DNA of 64,000 bases from CAIRDP01 sp037134895 (GCA_037134895.1 JBAXLI010000004.1:1-64000), one strand, 5' to 3'; numbered from the stretch's first letter, positions 15,103 to 23,105 are shown. The notes: a model not told the origin generated them from the letters alone. Numbers and translations: made by a program.

Positions 15103-15525
15103 TTAATTCCCTTGTCCGTGCCTGTGCTTATACCCATTACCTGATCCGCCGCAATTACCACGACCTTGTCCCTGACCGCGCTGATTACCACATCCTCCTC
15201 CTCCGCAGTTTCCATAGCCTCTCTGATTGCCCATTCCGCATCCATTACGATTTCCTTTGCCTTTTCCAGCATTGCCGCGGTTATCACAAATACCATCACC
15301 GTTTTTATCTACAAAATTTGCTCCCCGGCCTGAGTTCCCTCTTGCCTGGTAATTGTCGCAAACTCCATCTTTATTGGCATCAACGAATTTTCCCGGTGTT
15401 ACTTTAGTTGTTGGTTGGGCATTCCTGGTGTCTTTTTGATTTGCCGTGGCGTTCTGAGAGAACCCCTGGTAAGAGGCAAATATAAGAACTGCCGAAAGAA
15501 ATGCGATCCTTTTGAATGTTTTCAT
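15103..15525 (-). CDS. Secreted Gly/Asn-rich protein with two DxNxDG calcium-type loops
   Basis: 140 residues. A signal peptide (about 1-24, ending FSQ) is followed by two near-identical loops, FVDANKDGVCDN (48-58) and FVDKNGDGICDN (71-82), that match the DxDxDG calcium-binding pattern with a Cys inside. The C-terminal 55 residues are a low-complexity Gly, Asn, Cys, Gln and Arg mixture ending GYKHRHGQGN. First gene of the ECF operon, so probably the main output or the sensor substrate of the system. I recognise no named family; metal binding through Cys, His and Asp is plausible. Confidence 0.72.
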   Translation of the reverse strand: MKTFKRIAFLSAVLIFASYQGFSQNATANQKDTRNAQPTTKVTPGKFVDANKDGVCDNYQARGNSGRGANFVDKNGDGICDNRGNAGKGKGNRNGCGMGNQRGYGNCGGGGCGNQRGQGQGRGNCGGSGNGYKHRHGQGN

Positions 15526-15743
15526 AATCTTTTTATTTATCTGGTTAAACTTCAGGTTATATCATTTAGACGAACTGAATTCTTAAAACTTGCGCTTGAC
15601 TAGATCTTTCTTTCATAAACTGTCCGGCCCCCAGAGGGGGCTGGATTTAAGTATAAATCAGAATTCAGCGTCGGAAAACGCTGGGCGGACATAAGAAAAG
15701 CCCTTTTTTACAGGGCTTTACGTAGGCGATGAAAAAATGCAGC
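15526..15743. other. Intergenic region: ECF operon promoter and upstream terminator
   Basis: The segment separates two minus-strand operons. On the minus strand CGTCTAAA (15572-15565) resembles the CGTC-type -10 element of ECF promoters and lies 40 nt before the Gly-rich gene, which would suit autoregulation, but no confident -35 was found. A hairpin CAGCGT/ACGCTG (15666-15671 and 15678-15683) and a stronger terminator at 15697-15719 lie beyond it. Confidence 0.35.
15697..15719 (-). terminator. Rho-independent terminator of the dsr-like operon
   Basis: Perfect 8-bp stem AAAGCCCT (15697-15704) with AGGGCTTT (15712-15719) and a 7-nt loop. Read on the minus strand it is followed by a TTTTCTT tail, and it lies 25 nt after the stop of the cysteine desulfurase gene at 15744, the last gene of the operon. 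Confidence 0.75.
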
Positions 15744-16904
15744 TTATTTTCGAATGGAGGAAATCTCGGTTATTGCATTCACGGCTGCGCTGACATGCTC
15801 CTCGGTTGTGAAAGGCCCGATGCTCAGGCGTACTGTACCGTGGATCTTGTCAGTGCCGAGTACTTCATGCACCATGGGAGCACATTGAAGACCTGTTCGG
15901 CAGGCGATATTGTAATCTACGTCAAGCATGGTCCCTACATCGCCCGAGTCGAAGCCTTTGACGTTCAGACTGAGAACAGGGTTCTTGTTTGCAGGGCTGT
16001 GGGCGCAATAGGTTGTTACGTTATCAAGGGACTGTACTCCTTTTCTGAGCCTGTCCCAAAGTTTCATTTCGCGGCCGTGCATTGAATCAATCCCCTGCTC
16101 CAGGATCCAGTTCACCCCGGCATTAAGTCCGGCGACACCAACAAGGTTAAGGGTTCCGCATTCGAGCCGGTAAGGATATTCCTCCAGGTGAGTCCTTTGT
16201 GCAGAACGAACCCCGGTACCTCCGAAGCGTGTAAGCTTCACCGGTACACCATCCATCACGTAAGAACCGCCTATGCCAGTTGGCCCCATGAGACATTTAT
16301 GCCCGGTGAAGACAAACACGTCAATATTCATTTTTTTCATGTCGATGGGTACAGCCCCGGCACTCTGGCTGCCGTCGACTATAAGGTAAACTCCTGCTTC
16401 CCTGCAAATCTTCCCGATCTCTTCAACAGGCTGTATGGTCCCAATAACATTCGAGCAATGGTTTACGATCACGAATTTAGTGTTACTGCGGATGGCTTTT
16501 CTGATGTCCTCAGGGTCGACGTATCCTTGCATGTCAAAAGGAACATAGGTGACTTCGATACGCCCATCCTGTTCAAGATGATACAGCGGTCGCAATACTG
16601 AATTATGCTCAAGCTTTGTCGTCACTACATGATCGCCTTCTTCAGCCAGTCCCTGGATGATCATGTTCAGGGAATCGCTGGCATTGTAACTAAAAGTCAA
16701 ACGGTTTGGATCATCACCGTTGAAGAGTTCTGTAAGCATCTTGCGGGTTGCCATAATGACCTCCTCGGTTTCGATGGCAGCATCAAAACCCGAACGACCG
16801 GGATTCACCCCGTGTTTACGGTAGAAGTCACACATGAAAGTGTAAACCACCTCTGGCTTGGGAAAGGTGGTGGCAGAATTGTCTAGATAAATGAGTTCGC
16901 TCAT
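15744..16904 (-). CDS. Cysteine desulfurase family protein (class V aminotransferase)
   Basis: 386 residues from ATG 16904, chosen because an earlier in-frame Met would overlap the upstream gene. The N-terminus YLDNSATTFPKPEVV, the Schiff-base Lys in FTGHKCLMGPTG and the catalytic Cys in CRTGLQCAP mark the cysteine desulfurase/selenocysteine lyase group that moves sulfur from cysteine as a persulfide. It is the last gene of the NifX-like/aminotransferase/DsrC/DsrMK-like operon, 4 nt after the DsrK-like gene. In this setting it may load sulfur onto DsrC or draw on it. Confidence 0.87.
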   Translation of the reverse strand: MSELIYLDNSATTFPKPEVVYTFMCDFYRKHGVNPGRSGFDAAIETEEVIMATRKMLTELFNGDDPNRLTFSYNASDSLNMIIQGLAEEGDHVVTTKLEHNSVLRPLYHLEQDGRIEVTYVPFDMQGYVDPEDIRKAIRSNTKFVIVNHCSNVIGTIQPVEEIGKICREAGVYLIVDGSQSAGAVPIDMKKMNIDVFVFTGHKCLMGPTGIGGSYVMDGVPVKLTRFGGTGVRSAQRTHLEEYPYRLECGTLNLVGVAGLNAGVNWILEQGIDSMHGREMKLWDRLRKGVQSLDNVTTYCAHSPANKNPVLSLNVKGFDSGDVGTMLDVDYNIACRTGLQCAPMVHEVLGTDKIHGTVRLSIGPFTTEEHVSAAVNAITEISSIRK

Positions 16905-16908
16905 AATG

Positions 16909-18192
16909 TTATAGTATGATGGCATCGGCAACAAGCTCAGCCATGGTTTTTACCTGTACGTTCAGTTTAAATGCAAAATTGATCTGGGTCAGCTGGTCAA
17001 CGCAGTTGTGACAGGGAGATACCACGATCTTCGCCCCGGTCTTACTGATCTGTTCTGCCTTGATGCCGGCTGTCTTCATCCTGCGCTCATTGTATTCACT
17101 CATGGCAAGTTGTCCGCCACCACCTCCGCAACAATAATTGTCGATCCCATTGGGACTCATTTCGCGGAAGTCGCCTATAAAATCCTTTAAAATATACCGC
17201 TGCTCTTCGAATACGCCCCCATTCCTGACAAGGTTGCAGGGGTCATGCAGGGTTACTGCTTCTTTGAATTTCTCTTTGTCGAGCCTGATCCGGCCTTCAC
17301 GGAGATAATCTGCAATTATTTCAACTGAGGTCTTTACCTTGAAAGGGAAGGGTAGTTTGAGATAATTGGGTGATTCCCATCTTAAGGCTCTTGATCCGTG
17401 CCCGCATTCGGCAAGGACCAGAGTTGAGGTGCCAAGCTCATCCATCTCATCCCACATCCTTTTTGCAATCAGCCTTGCTTCTTCGTTATTTCCGGAGAAA
17501 TAAGCATAGTTGGTGATATCGTACATCCTCGAAGAGAGAGTCCAGCTCTCGCCTGCGGCATAAAAAATCTTTGCCATGGCTGAGATGGAAAGAGGGAAGA
17601 ACTTGGGTTCCCTGGGGTTCAGTGTATACAGGACGTTCTTTCCTTTAACGTCAACAGGTATCTGTGCTTCCTTTGTATTCAGTTCATCGGCAAGCTCATC
17701 TTCCATCCATTTCAGAGTGTCGACGAATTCAGGCGTTGGAATTCCCATGTTATTTCCGGTTTCGACTGCAGCCTTTACCGTGGATTGAAGGGTGGCAGGA
17801 ACCATCCCCATTTCAGAAAGCATTATCCTGCCGGTTTTTACAAGGTAAGCGATATCGACTCCTATAGAGCAGTGCATGGTACATCTTCCGCACATGGTAC
17901 ATGCCCCGAAAAGCAGGTCGACCATCTCATTAGCAGTATCTTCATTAAGGTCTCTTGCATTAACCAGTGAAGGAAGGTATTTCCCTGCGAACGTATGGTA
18001 ACGGCGGTAAACGGATGAAACAAGATCGACTTTACGGGCCGGAGTAAAGCGGTCATCACCCGTGGCCTTGTAATAAATGCAAGACTCTGCACACAGTCCG
18101 CAGTGAACGCAGCTGTTCAGGTGGGTCAGGAGTTTTGCCCCGCCCCCGTTGTTGAATACCTTCAGGCCTTTTTCAATGATGTCTTTTTCCAT
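16909..18192 (-). CDS. DsrK/HdrD-like iron-sulfur protein
   Basis: 427 residues. Two N-terminal [4Fe-4S] motifs are C28, C31, C34, C38 (CVHCGLCAESC) and C98, C101, C104, C108 (CTMCGRCTMHC). The C-terminal part has CCG elements: AECGHGSRALRWE, HDPCNLVRNGG, NYCCGGGGGQL and SPCHNC, which in HdrD and DsrK hold the noncubane cluster that handles a heterodisulfide or DsrC trisulfide. It lies directly between the DsrM-like membrane gene (3 nt) and a cysteine desulfurase, and DsrC is two genes upstream, so DsrC is its probable partner. Confidence 0.82.
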   Translation of the reverse strand: MEKDIIEKGLKVFNNGGGAKLLTHLNSCVHCGLCAESCIYYKATGDDRFTPARKVDLVSSVYRRYHTFAGKYLPSLVNARDLNEDTANEMVDLLFGACTMCGRCTMHCSIGVDIAYLVKTGRIMLSEMGMVPATLQSTVKAAVETGNNMGIPTPEFVDTLKWMEDELADELNTKEAQIPVDVKGKNVLYTLNPREPKFFPLSISAMAKIFYAAGESWTLSSRMYDITNYAYFSGNNEEARLIAKRMWDEMDELGTSTLVLAECGHGSRALRWESPNYLKLPFPFKVKTSVEIIADYLREGRIRLDKEKFKEAVTLHDPCNLVRNGGVFEEQRYILKDFIGDFREMSPNGIDNYCCGGGGGQLAMSEYNERRMKTAGIKAEQISKTGAKIVVSPCHNCVDQLTQINFAFKLNVQVKTMAELVADAIIL

Positions 18193-18195
18193 GGA

Positions 18196-18828
18196 TCAGG
18201 GCTTATAATTATCTGAGGGGGGCCATACACCCCTTCTTCCATAAAAGATACCCAGTTGCCTGCGGGCTGCAAAAAAGTAAAGCAGGTGCTTTAGCTTGCC
18301 CAGTGGAATGTAAAGCAGCAGTATCCCTGCCCAGGTAAAAAGCAATGGTTTTATCGAAACACCCTGAATCAGTGATAATGCAGTGATCAGTTGAAATCCG
18401 GTAACAAGGATATTCGAAATGTAATCGTCGGGACTGGATAGTTCCCTCAATCCTTTTTTTACCATTCGTTTGACCAGGATAAACAATCCGCAGGCTGTTG
18501 TTGCCATCAGTAAGGCGGCAAGACCCCATGCCAGGGAAGAGGGGAGAACCACATCCGCCAACAATAAAAAGACCAGGAAAACCGAAAGGAATGTTCCAAG
18601 ATGATATGCCAAACCGGCGGTATATGTAGGGAGATGCAGAAAGGCCGATTCTTTTTTTGAGGGACTCATCGCTCCTGTAAAAGAGTACTGTATTCCCCGG
18701 CCTGCGCTTCCCGAAGGAGGGGCATAATCAATACCGTCTCCAGTCCTTACCAGGACAATAAGCAGGTTAGCCAGGGAAGACAGGCATATCAACAGGGAAA
18801 CCAGGAAAAAAACAATGTACCAGCTCAT
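18196..18828 (-). CDS. DsrM/NarI-like cytochrome b membrane protein
   Basis: 210 residues from ATG 18828; an upstream Met would overlap DsrC. About five membrane segments are visible (near 4-26, 73-93, 96-118, 140-160 and 165-185). Histidines at the edge of the second (LAYHLG) and after the fifth (KLKHLLYFF) could ligate a haem, as in the NarI/DsrM family. It should exchange electrons between the quinone pool and the DsrK-like subunit. Identity to DsrM is low by eye, so the call rests on topology and operon position. Confidence 0.65.
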   Translation of the reverse strand: MSWYIVFFLVSLLICLSSLANLLIVLVRTGDGIDYAPPSGSAGRGIQYSFTGAMSPSKKESAFLHLPTYTAGLAYHLGTFLSVFLVFLLLADVVLPSSLAWGLAALLMATTACGLFILVKRMVKKGLRELSSPDDYISNILVTGFQLITALSLIQGVSIKPLLFTWAGILLLYIPLGKLKHLLYFFAARRQLGIFYGRRGVWPPSDNYKP

Positions 18829-18839
18829 GCCATTACCGC

Positions 18840-19157
18840 TTAAACGCAGCCATCGGGTTTCGGCAGTCCGGCAACACGACATGCTCCGCGGGCAGGTCCG
18901 AGCGGAAAGAGCTCATAGATCTCACGGAGTTTAAGCCCGGTTTCCTGGCATAGTACGCGTACCATAGGCGCCATGGCTTTTTCCTCCCAGCTGCGGCGGA
19001 TGAGTTTCACAACAGCCCAGTGTTTGTCGTTGAGTTCGGCAATGCCGTCGAAACGGGCAAACAGCTTTGCCACGTCTTCATTCCATAATTCGGGTTTAGT
19101 AAGAAAGCCGTCCCCGTCGACGTCAAAAATTTTGCCTTCAATTTCGAGTGTTGCCAT
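18840..19157 (-). CDS. dsrC: DsrC sulfur carrier protein (two-cysteine form)
   Basis: 105 residues of the DsrC/TusE/DsvC family. The C-terminal arm is intact: LGPARGACRVAGLPKPDGCV with C93 and the penultimate C104 separated by ten residues, the arrangement found in true DsrC and absent from TusE, which has only the last Cys. DsrC carries sulfur as a trisulfide between the two cysteines and passes it to DsrMK(JOP). The N-terminal FDVDGDGFLTKPELWNEDVA is typical. The operon encodes DsrM-like and DsrK-like proteins, but dsrAB sulfite reductase is not in the window. Confidence 0.92.
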   Translation of the reverse strand: MATLEIEGKIFDVDGDGFLTKPELWNEDVAKLFARFDGIAELNDKHWAVVKLIRRSWEEKAMAPMVRVLCQETGLKLREIYELFPLGPARGACRVAGLPKPDGCV

Positions 19158-19163
19158 ATTTTT

Positions 19164-20630
19164 TTATTGTAAGGTTAACCATGCATTTACATCGGGGCTG
19201 CCGGGCTGCTTCCTGATCAGCCTGAACTCGTTGGTATGCTTGTCATAATTGTAATCCCGGCTCCATTCTTTATGGTTACGGGAGATCTGTCTAAGAGCCT
19301 CAGCTATATATACAACTTCCTGGTCCTGCATGGTTTGATGCAGTGAAAGTCTTACCCAGCCTGGTTTTGCTGAAAGATCGCCATTCGAAATGCTCTCGGT
19401 AATTTTTTTGGATTTTTCATAACTCACGTCCAGCAGGTAATGCCCGTAAGTTCCGGCACAGGCACATCCTCCCCTTACCTGTATTCCGAAGCGGTCACTT
19501 AAAAAGGAAACGACCAGGTTATAATGAATAGCATCCATATAAAAGGAGATCACAGCCAGCCTTGACGTAATACTATCGGCAAGGATGTTCAAACCCGGGA
19601 CGGTGGCCAGCTCGTTGAATGCCAGGGCCAGCAAGGCTTCTTCGCGCTGGTGGATATTTGCAACTCCCATCAGGTTCTTCAGGTCCATGCTCAGAGAAGC
19701 TTTGATAGCCTGCAGGAACCCCGGTGTGCCTCCATCTTCGCGGATCTCGATATCATCGATGAATTTGTATCCCCCCCAGGGATTGGTCCAGTCAACGGTG
19801 CCGCCACCTGGCTGGTCAGGAACCTGGTTGTTGTAAAGTTCTGAATTGAAGATCAGCACTCCTGAAGAACCCGGGCCACCCAGGAACTTATGCGGTGAGA
19901 AATAGACAGCATCCAGGTCTTGCATTAAGTCGCCGGGATGCATGTTGATATCGTCATATGGCGCGGAAGCCGCATAGTCTATAAACACTTTCCCGCCGTA
20001 TTTGTGCATGAGTGCAGCCATTTCGTGAATGGGATTCCTCACACCGGTCACATTGGAACATGCAGTGAATGATCCGATCAGCATTCTCTCCCTGCCGTAT
20101 CGCTTTAGTGCATCTTCAAGATGGTTCAGGTCGAACAAGAGTCCTTTCCCGGGTTTTATCACAACTACCTCGGCAATAGTTTCGTACCATGAAGTCTGAT
20201 TGGAATGATGCTCCATATGGGTAAGGAAGACTACCGGTCTCTCCTTTTCATTCAGGGACTTTCCTTCAGAAAGTCCATAGCCTGTTTTAAATCCCAATAT
20301 CCTCTGAAATTTGACAACAGCTCCCGTCATTCCGTATCCTGTGGTAAGGATGACATCGTCGGGACCGGCGTTTACATGCTGTTTTATTTTCTGGTGAGCC
20401 TGCCTGTAGGCCAGGGTCATGAGTTTACCGGTTTCGCTGGTTTCGGTATGCGTATTCCCCACAAAGGGACCAATCTTTTCGGTAAGTATCTTCTCTATCG
20501 GACTATACAGCCTGCCACTTGCTATCCAGTCGGCATAAACCATGGTTTGACTGCCGAATGGCGTAAGGTAAGTCTGCTGGTGCCCGATAGTCTGCCTGCG
20601 AAACTGATCAAAATATGATTGAAGGTTCAT
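19164..20630 (-). CDS. Class V aminotransferase, cysteine desulfurase-like
   Basis: 488 residues from the ATG at 20630 (a Met three codons earlier is possible). It has the fold signatures of the family: VYADWIASGRLY, the PLP-Lys motif VYFSPHKFLGGPGSSG, and the Cys-containing loop VRGGCACAGTYGHYLL in the place of the catalytic persulfide Cys. It is about 80 residues longer than IscS or SufS. Six nt separate it from DsrC. It may deliver sulfur to DsrC or a related acceptor; other C-S lyase activities are possible. Confidence 0.82.
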   Translation of the reverse strand: MNLQSYFDQFRRQTIGHQQTYLTPFGSQTMVYADWIASGRLYSPIEKILTEKIGPFVGNTHTETSETGKLMTLAYRQAHQKIKQHVNAGPDDVILTTGYGMTGAVVKFQRILGFKTGYGLSEGKSLNEKERPVVFLTHMEHHSNQTSWYETIAEVVVIKPGKGLLFDLNHLEDALKRYGRERMLIGSFTACSNVTGVRNPIHEMAALMHKYGGKVFIDYAASAPYDDINMHPGDLMQDLDAVYFSPHKFLGGPGSSGVLIFNSELYNNQVPDQPGGGTVDWTNPWGGYKFIDDIEIREDGGTPGFLQAIKASLSMDLKNLMGVANIHQREEALLALAFNELATVPGLNILADSITSRLAVISFYMDAIHYNLVVSFLSDRFGIQVRGGCACAGTYGHYLLDVSYEKSKKITESISNGDLSAKPGWVRLSLHQTMQDQEVVYIAEALRQISRNHKEWSRDYNYDKHTNEFRLIRKQPGSPDVNAWLTLQ

Positions 20631-20645
20631 AATTAGCAAATTGCA

Positions 20646-20987
20646 TCATGGACAACAACAATGATCAGCTGCTTTACTGATCTCATGTTCCAGGTAATGA
20701 ACAATGGTATTTGTAATAATGCTGTCGTTGCTTTGAACAAGTGTAATTCCGTTGCTTGATAGCCCGGCTATGTTTTGTTCTGAAATTTTCTCGGTGATCA
20801 CAGCTGAACAACCCGAAAGAAGAGTCATATTATCGACTGGATTGGTCAGGCGGTTGCTAATGCTTTTCCAGACAAGTTCTTCATTTACAACCCGGCCGAG
20901 TTCAATATTCAGGATAAGGAATCCTTTGGCCTGCTCAAAAGAAGGAGCCATCTTTATGCCGTCGTTTGTGGGAATTGCAGCTTTCAT
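20646..20987 (-). CDS. NifX/NifB-type domain protein with C-terminal CCC
   Basis: 113 residues from ATG 20987 (MKAAIPTNDGIKMAPSFEQA), the usual start for this family; an in-frame Met at 21050 would add 21 residues of no clear homology. It keeps the NifX-like pattern with GCSAVITEKISEQNIAGLSSNGI and ends HCCCP, a likely metal ligand group. First gene of the DsrC operon. It is the third protein of this family in the window, all beside sulfur or Hdr genes, which suggests a role in Fe-S or sulfur handling rather than nitrogenase. Confidence 0.75.
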   Translation of the reverse strand: MKAAIPTNDGIKMAPSFEQAKGFLILNIELGRVVNEELVWKSISNRLTNPVDNMTLLSGCSAVITEKISEQNIAGLSSNGITLVQSNDSIITNTIVHYLEHEISKAADHCCCP

Positions 20988-21175
20988 GGTTTTTTTGTTT
21001 TTTTCAGAACCCGGCTGTTTGTCAGCGAAAAAAATCAGGTCCGGATTCATGTGGTCAAAATTACCAAGACCATGTGCAGTTTGAGAATATGGGGCCGTGA
21101 TACTGAGTACACAAGAAAGAGCAATTGGATACTGTATTAAGTGTTAACAGGATTACAAGTAAGTGCGCACAAACA

Positions 21176-21207
21176 TTGCATGATGTGATATATATCACAT
21201 CATGCAA
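21176..21207. promoter_or_regulatory. 32-bp perfect palindrome with CRP-class core
   Basis: A perfect inverted repeat with two 16-bp arms and no spacer, centred between 21191 and 21192. Its core is TGTGATATATATCACA, an exact TGTGA-N6-TCACA site. It lies between the NifX-like gene that heads the minus-strand DsrC operon and the plus-strand Crp/Fnr gene (56 nt from its ATG), so it can serve both. The regulator probably controls its own gene and the operon. Confidence 0.75.
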
Positions 21208-21262
21208 GTGAAATATTCCTCATCTTTGTGGGCAAAATCATATAGGAGAATCTCAAGTTTCT

Positions 21263-21964
21263 ATGTTCCCAGATCCATTACCATTAAAAACCCACTGCCG
21301 CGATTGTAAGGAAAAGTCCTGCGCCGCTGCTGTTCTGGCTCCCGGAGAGCTTGACCTTGTGAATGAAAACAGCCGTGAAGCAGAATTTAAAAAGGGGGAT
21401 ATCATTATTCATGAAGGCTCCCTGAATTCCAACATAATTTATCTTAAATCGGGCCTGGTAAAGGAATATGTGAGGACCTCCAGCGATAAGGAACAGATAC
21501 TGCAGATTGTCAAGAAATACAGTTACCTGGGGTTGCCATCACTTTTTGGTGACAGAGTAAACCATTATTCTTATGCAGCTCTTGAGGATATCAAGGTCTG
21601 TTATATTGATATTGCGATGTTCAAGCAACTGATCAAAGAAAATGGGGAGTTCGCTTATGAGATACTTGTATCAGTTTCACGCGACAGCCTTAATAACTTT
21701 CACAGGTTTATGAGCCAGTCACAAAAAAAGACTTATGGTAAAGTCGCCGATGCAATGCTTTATTTCTCCCGTATCATTTATGAGAATATGGAGTTCGAAA
21801 TCCCGTTCACCCGGCAGGAACTTGCCGATCTGATTGGAATCTCGAGAGAAAGTGCAACCAGGGTGTTGTTAAAACTTAAGGAAGACGGCATTCTTTTAGT
21901 AGAAGAAAGGTCTGTTAAAATCAGAGATCTGGATCTGCTTCAGCAGATCAGCCGTAACGGTTAG
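21263..21964 (+). CDS. Crp/Fnr family transcriptional regulator
   Basis: 233 residues. The N-terminus has three cysteines (HCRDCKEKSC; C12, C15 and C20) that could hold a cluster as in FNR. A cyclic-nucleotide-binding-like barrel follows (KKGDIIIHEGSLNSNIIYLKSG), then a winged HTH (FTRQELADLIGISRESATRVL). The recognition helix carries R195, E196 and R200 in the spacing by which CRP reads TGTGA, which agrees with the palindrome 56 nt upstream and the site before cydA. It probably senses oxygen, NO or a sulfur species and controls the DsrC operon and cytochrome bd. Confidence 0.88.
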   Translation: MFPDPLPLKTHCRDCKEKSCAAAVLAPGELDLVNENSREAEFKKGDIIIHEGSLNSNIIYLKSGLVKEYVRTSSDKEQILQIVKKYSYLGLPSLFGDRVNHYSYAALEDIKVCYIDIAMFKQLIKENGEFAYEILVSVSRDSLNNFHRFMSQSQKKTYGKVADAMLYFSRIIYENMEFEIPFTRQELADLIGISRESATRVLLKLKEDGILLVEERSVKIRDLDLLQQISRNG

Positions 21965-22000
21965 AGATTTCCAGGCATCCCATCAATAGCTTTTCAGTAT

Positions 22001-22123
22001 TTATTCACTGCGCGGAATGTTAATCATGCCGCTTGTCAATCCATTTCCGAACATCCATAAATTTAGATGATCATAGTCAAATATGTCGTTTGGTACATAT
22101 TCAATGAATTGATTATTAGTCAT
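22001..22123 (-). CDS. Possible 40-aa small protein
   Basis: An ATG frame on the minus strand in the 268-nt gap between the Crp/Fnr gene and etfB. It begins MTNNQFIEYVPNDIFDYDHL and ends MINIPRSE. The acidic/aromatic composition is protein-like and lacks obvious bias, but there is no recognised family and no clear promoter. A longer reading of the same frame from 22348 overlaps etfB and is not favoured. It could be chance. Confidence 0.25.
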   Translation of the reverse strand: MTNNQFIEYVPNDIFDYDHLNLWMFGNGLTSGMINIPRSE

Positions 22124-22160
22124 ATGTGAATTTTTTTCCTCTTCGTATAATCTATAATTG

Positions 22161-22168
22161 TAATTTTG
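22161..22168 (+). promoter_or_regulatory. Likely -7 box for the etfBA operon
   Basis: TAATTTTG matches TAnnTTTG and lies 64 nt upstream of the etfB ATG. A matching -33 TTTG was not found at the usual distance, so the assignment is modest. Confidence 0.35.
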
Positions 22169-22232
22169 CGGCCCTGATTTTATGTCAGTGAACCGAATAT
22201 AACCGTACTTAATTGTAAACCGGATTATTTTT

Positions 22233-23105
22233 ATGAGATTCCGAATAATAGTTCTGGCCAAGCAGGTGCCTGATACAAGGAATGTTGGCAAGGATGCCAT
22301 GAAAGCCGATGGAACTGTCAACAGGGCGGCCCTGTCTGCCATTTTCAACCCCGAAGATCTTCATGCCCTCGAGCAGGCCCTGAGCATCAAAGATAAGATT
22401 CCCTATGCTGAGGTGATCCTTCTGACCATGGGCCCCACACGTGCTGCTGAGATCATTCGCGAGGCTATGTACCGCGGAGCCGATCAGGGCTTCCTGATCA
22501 CTGACCGCAAGTTTGCTGGCTCTGACACCCTGGCCACTTCCTATGCGTTATCCCTTGCAGTGAAGAAGTTAGCGCCATACCATCTGGTTATATCGGGGCG
22601 ACAGGCGATAGATGGTGATACGGCACAGGTTGGTCCGCAGACAGCCGAAAAGCTTGGTATTCCGCAGATAACCTATGCTGAAGAGATCCTTTCGCTCGAT
22701 GCAAAGAAAATCATCGTCAGGCGCAGGCTTGAAAGGGGAGTGGAAGTGGTGAATTCGACACTCCCTGCTCTCATCACGGTTCACAGTTCGGCACCTCCCT
22801 GCAGGCAGCGCGTTGGCAAGTTGCTGATGAAATACAAGCACGCCCGCACAGTGACTGAGTTGCAGAATGAAACCAAAGATTACACGGAACTATATAACGA
22901 ACGGCCTTACCTGCTTATCGAGGAATGGTCGGCTGATGACCTGAAAGCTGATATCGTAAACCTTGGGCTGTCGGGCTCACCAACAAAGGTGAAAAAAATC
23001 GAAAACGTGGTCTTTCAGCATAAGGAATCGAAGATCCTCAGCAATTCTGACAAGGACATCGAAAAGCTGATGCAGACGCTGATCAGCTGCCACATCATTG
23101 GATAG
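22233..23105 (+). CDS. etfB: Electron transfer flavoprotein subunit beta
   Basis: 290 residues. The N-terminus FRIIVLAKQVPDT, the FNPEDLHALEQAL stretch, RQAIDGDTAQVGPQTAEKLGIPQITYAEEI and the ERGVEVV loop are typical of EtfB. It forms an AMP/FAD heterodimer with EtfA, whose gene follows by 32 nt, and passes electrons between an acyl-CoA dehydrogenase (third gene) and the quinone pool or ferredoxin. It is longer than the usual 250-260 residues, as in ETFs of anaerobes, so bifurcation is possible but cannot be read here. Confidence 0.95.
   Translation: MRFRIIVLAKQVPDTRNVGKDAMKADGTVNRAALSAIFNPEDLHALEQALSIKDKIPYAEVILLTMGPTRAAEIIREAMYRGADQGFLITDRKFAGSDTLATSYALSLAVKKLAPYHLVISGRQAIDGDTAQVGPQTAEKLGIPQITYAEEILSLDAKKIIVRRRLERGVEVVNSTLPALITVHSSAPPCRQRVGKLLMKYKHARTVTELQNETKDYTELYNERPYLLIEEWSADDLKADIVNLGLSGSPTKVKKIENVVFQHKESKILSNSDKDIEKLMQTLISCHIIG

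Noticed and set aside
22001..22348. Longer 115-residue reading of the minus-strand frame in the etfB region
   Set aside because: Its first half is antisense to the start of etfB and has no protein-like pattern; only the 40-residue 3' part was kept as a low-confidence candidate.
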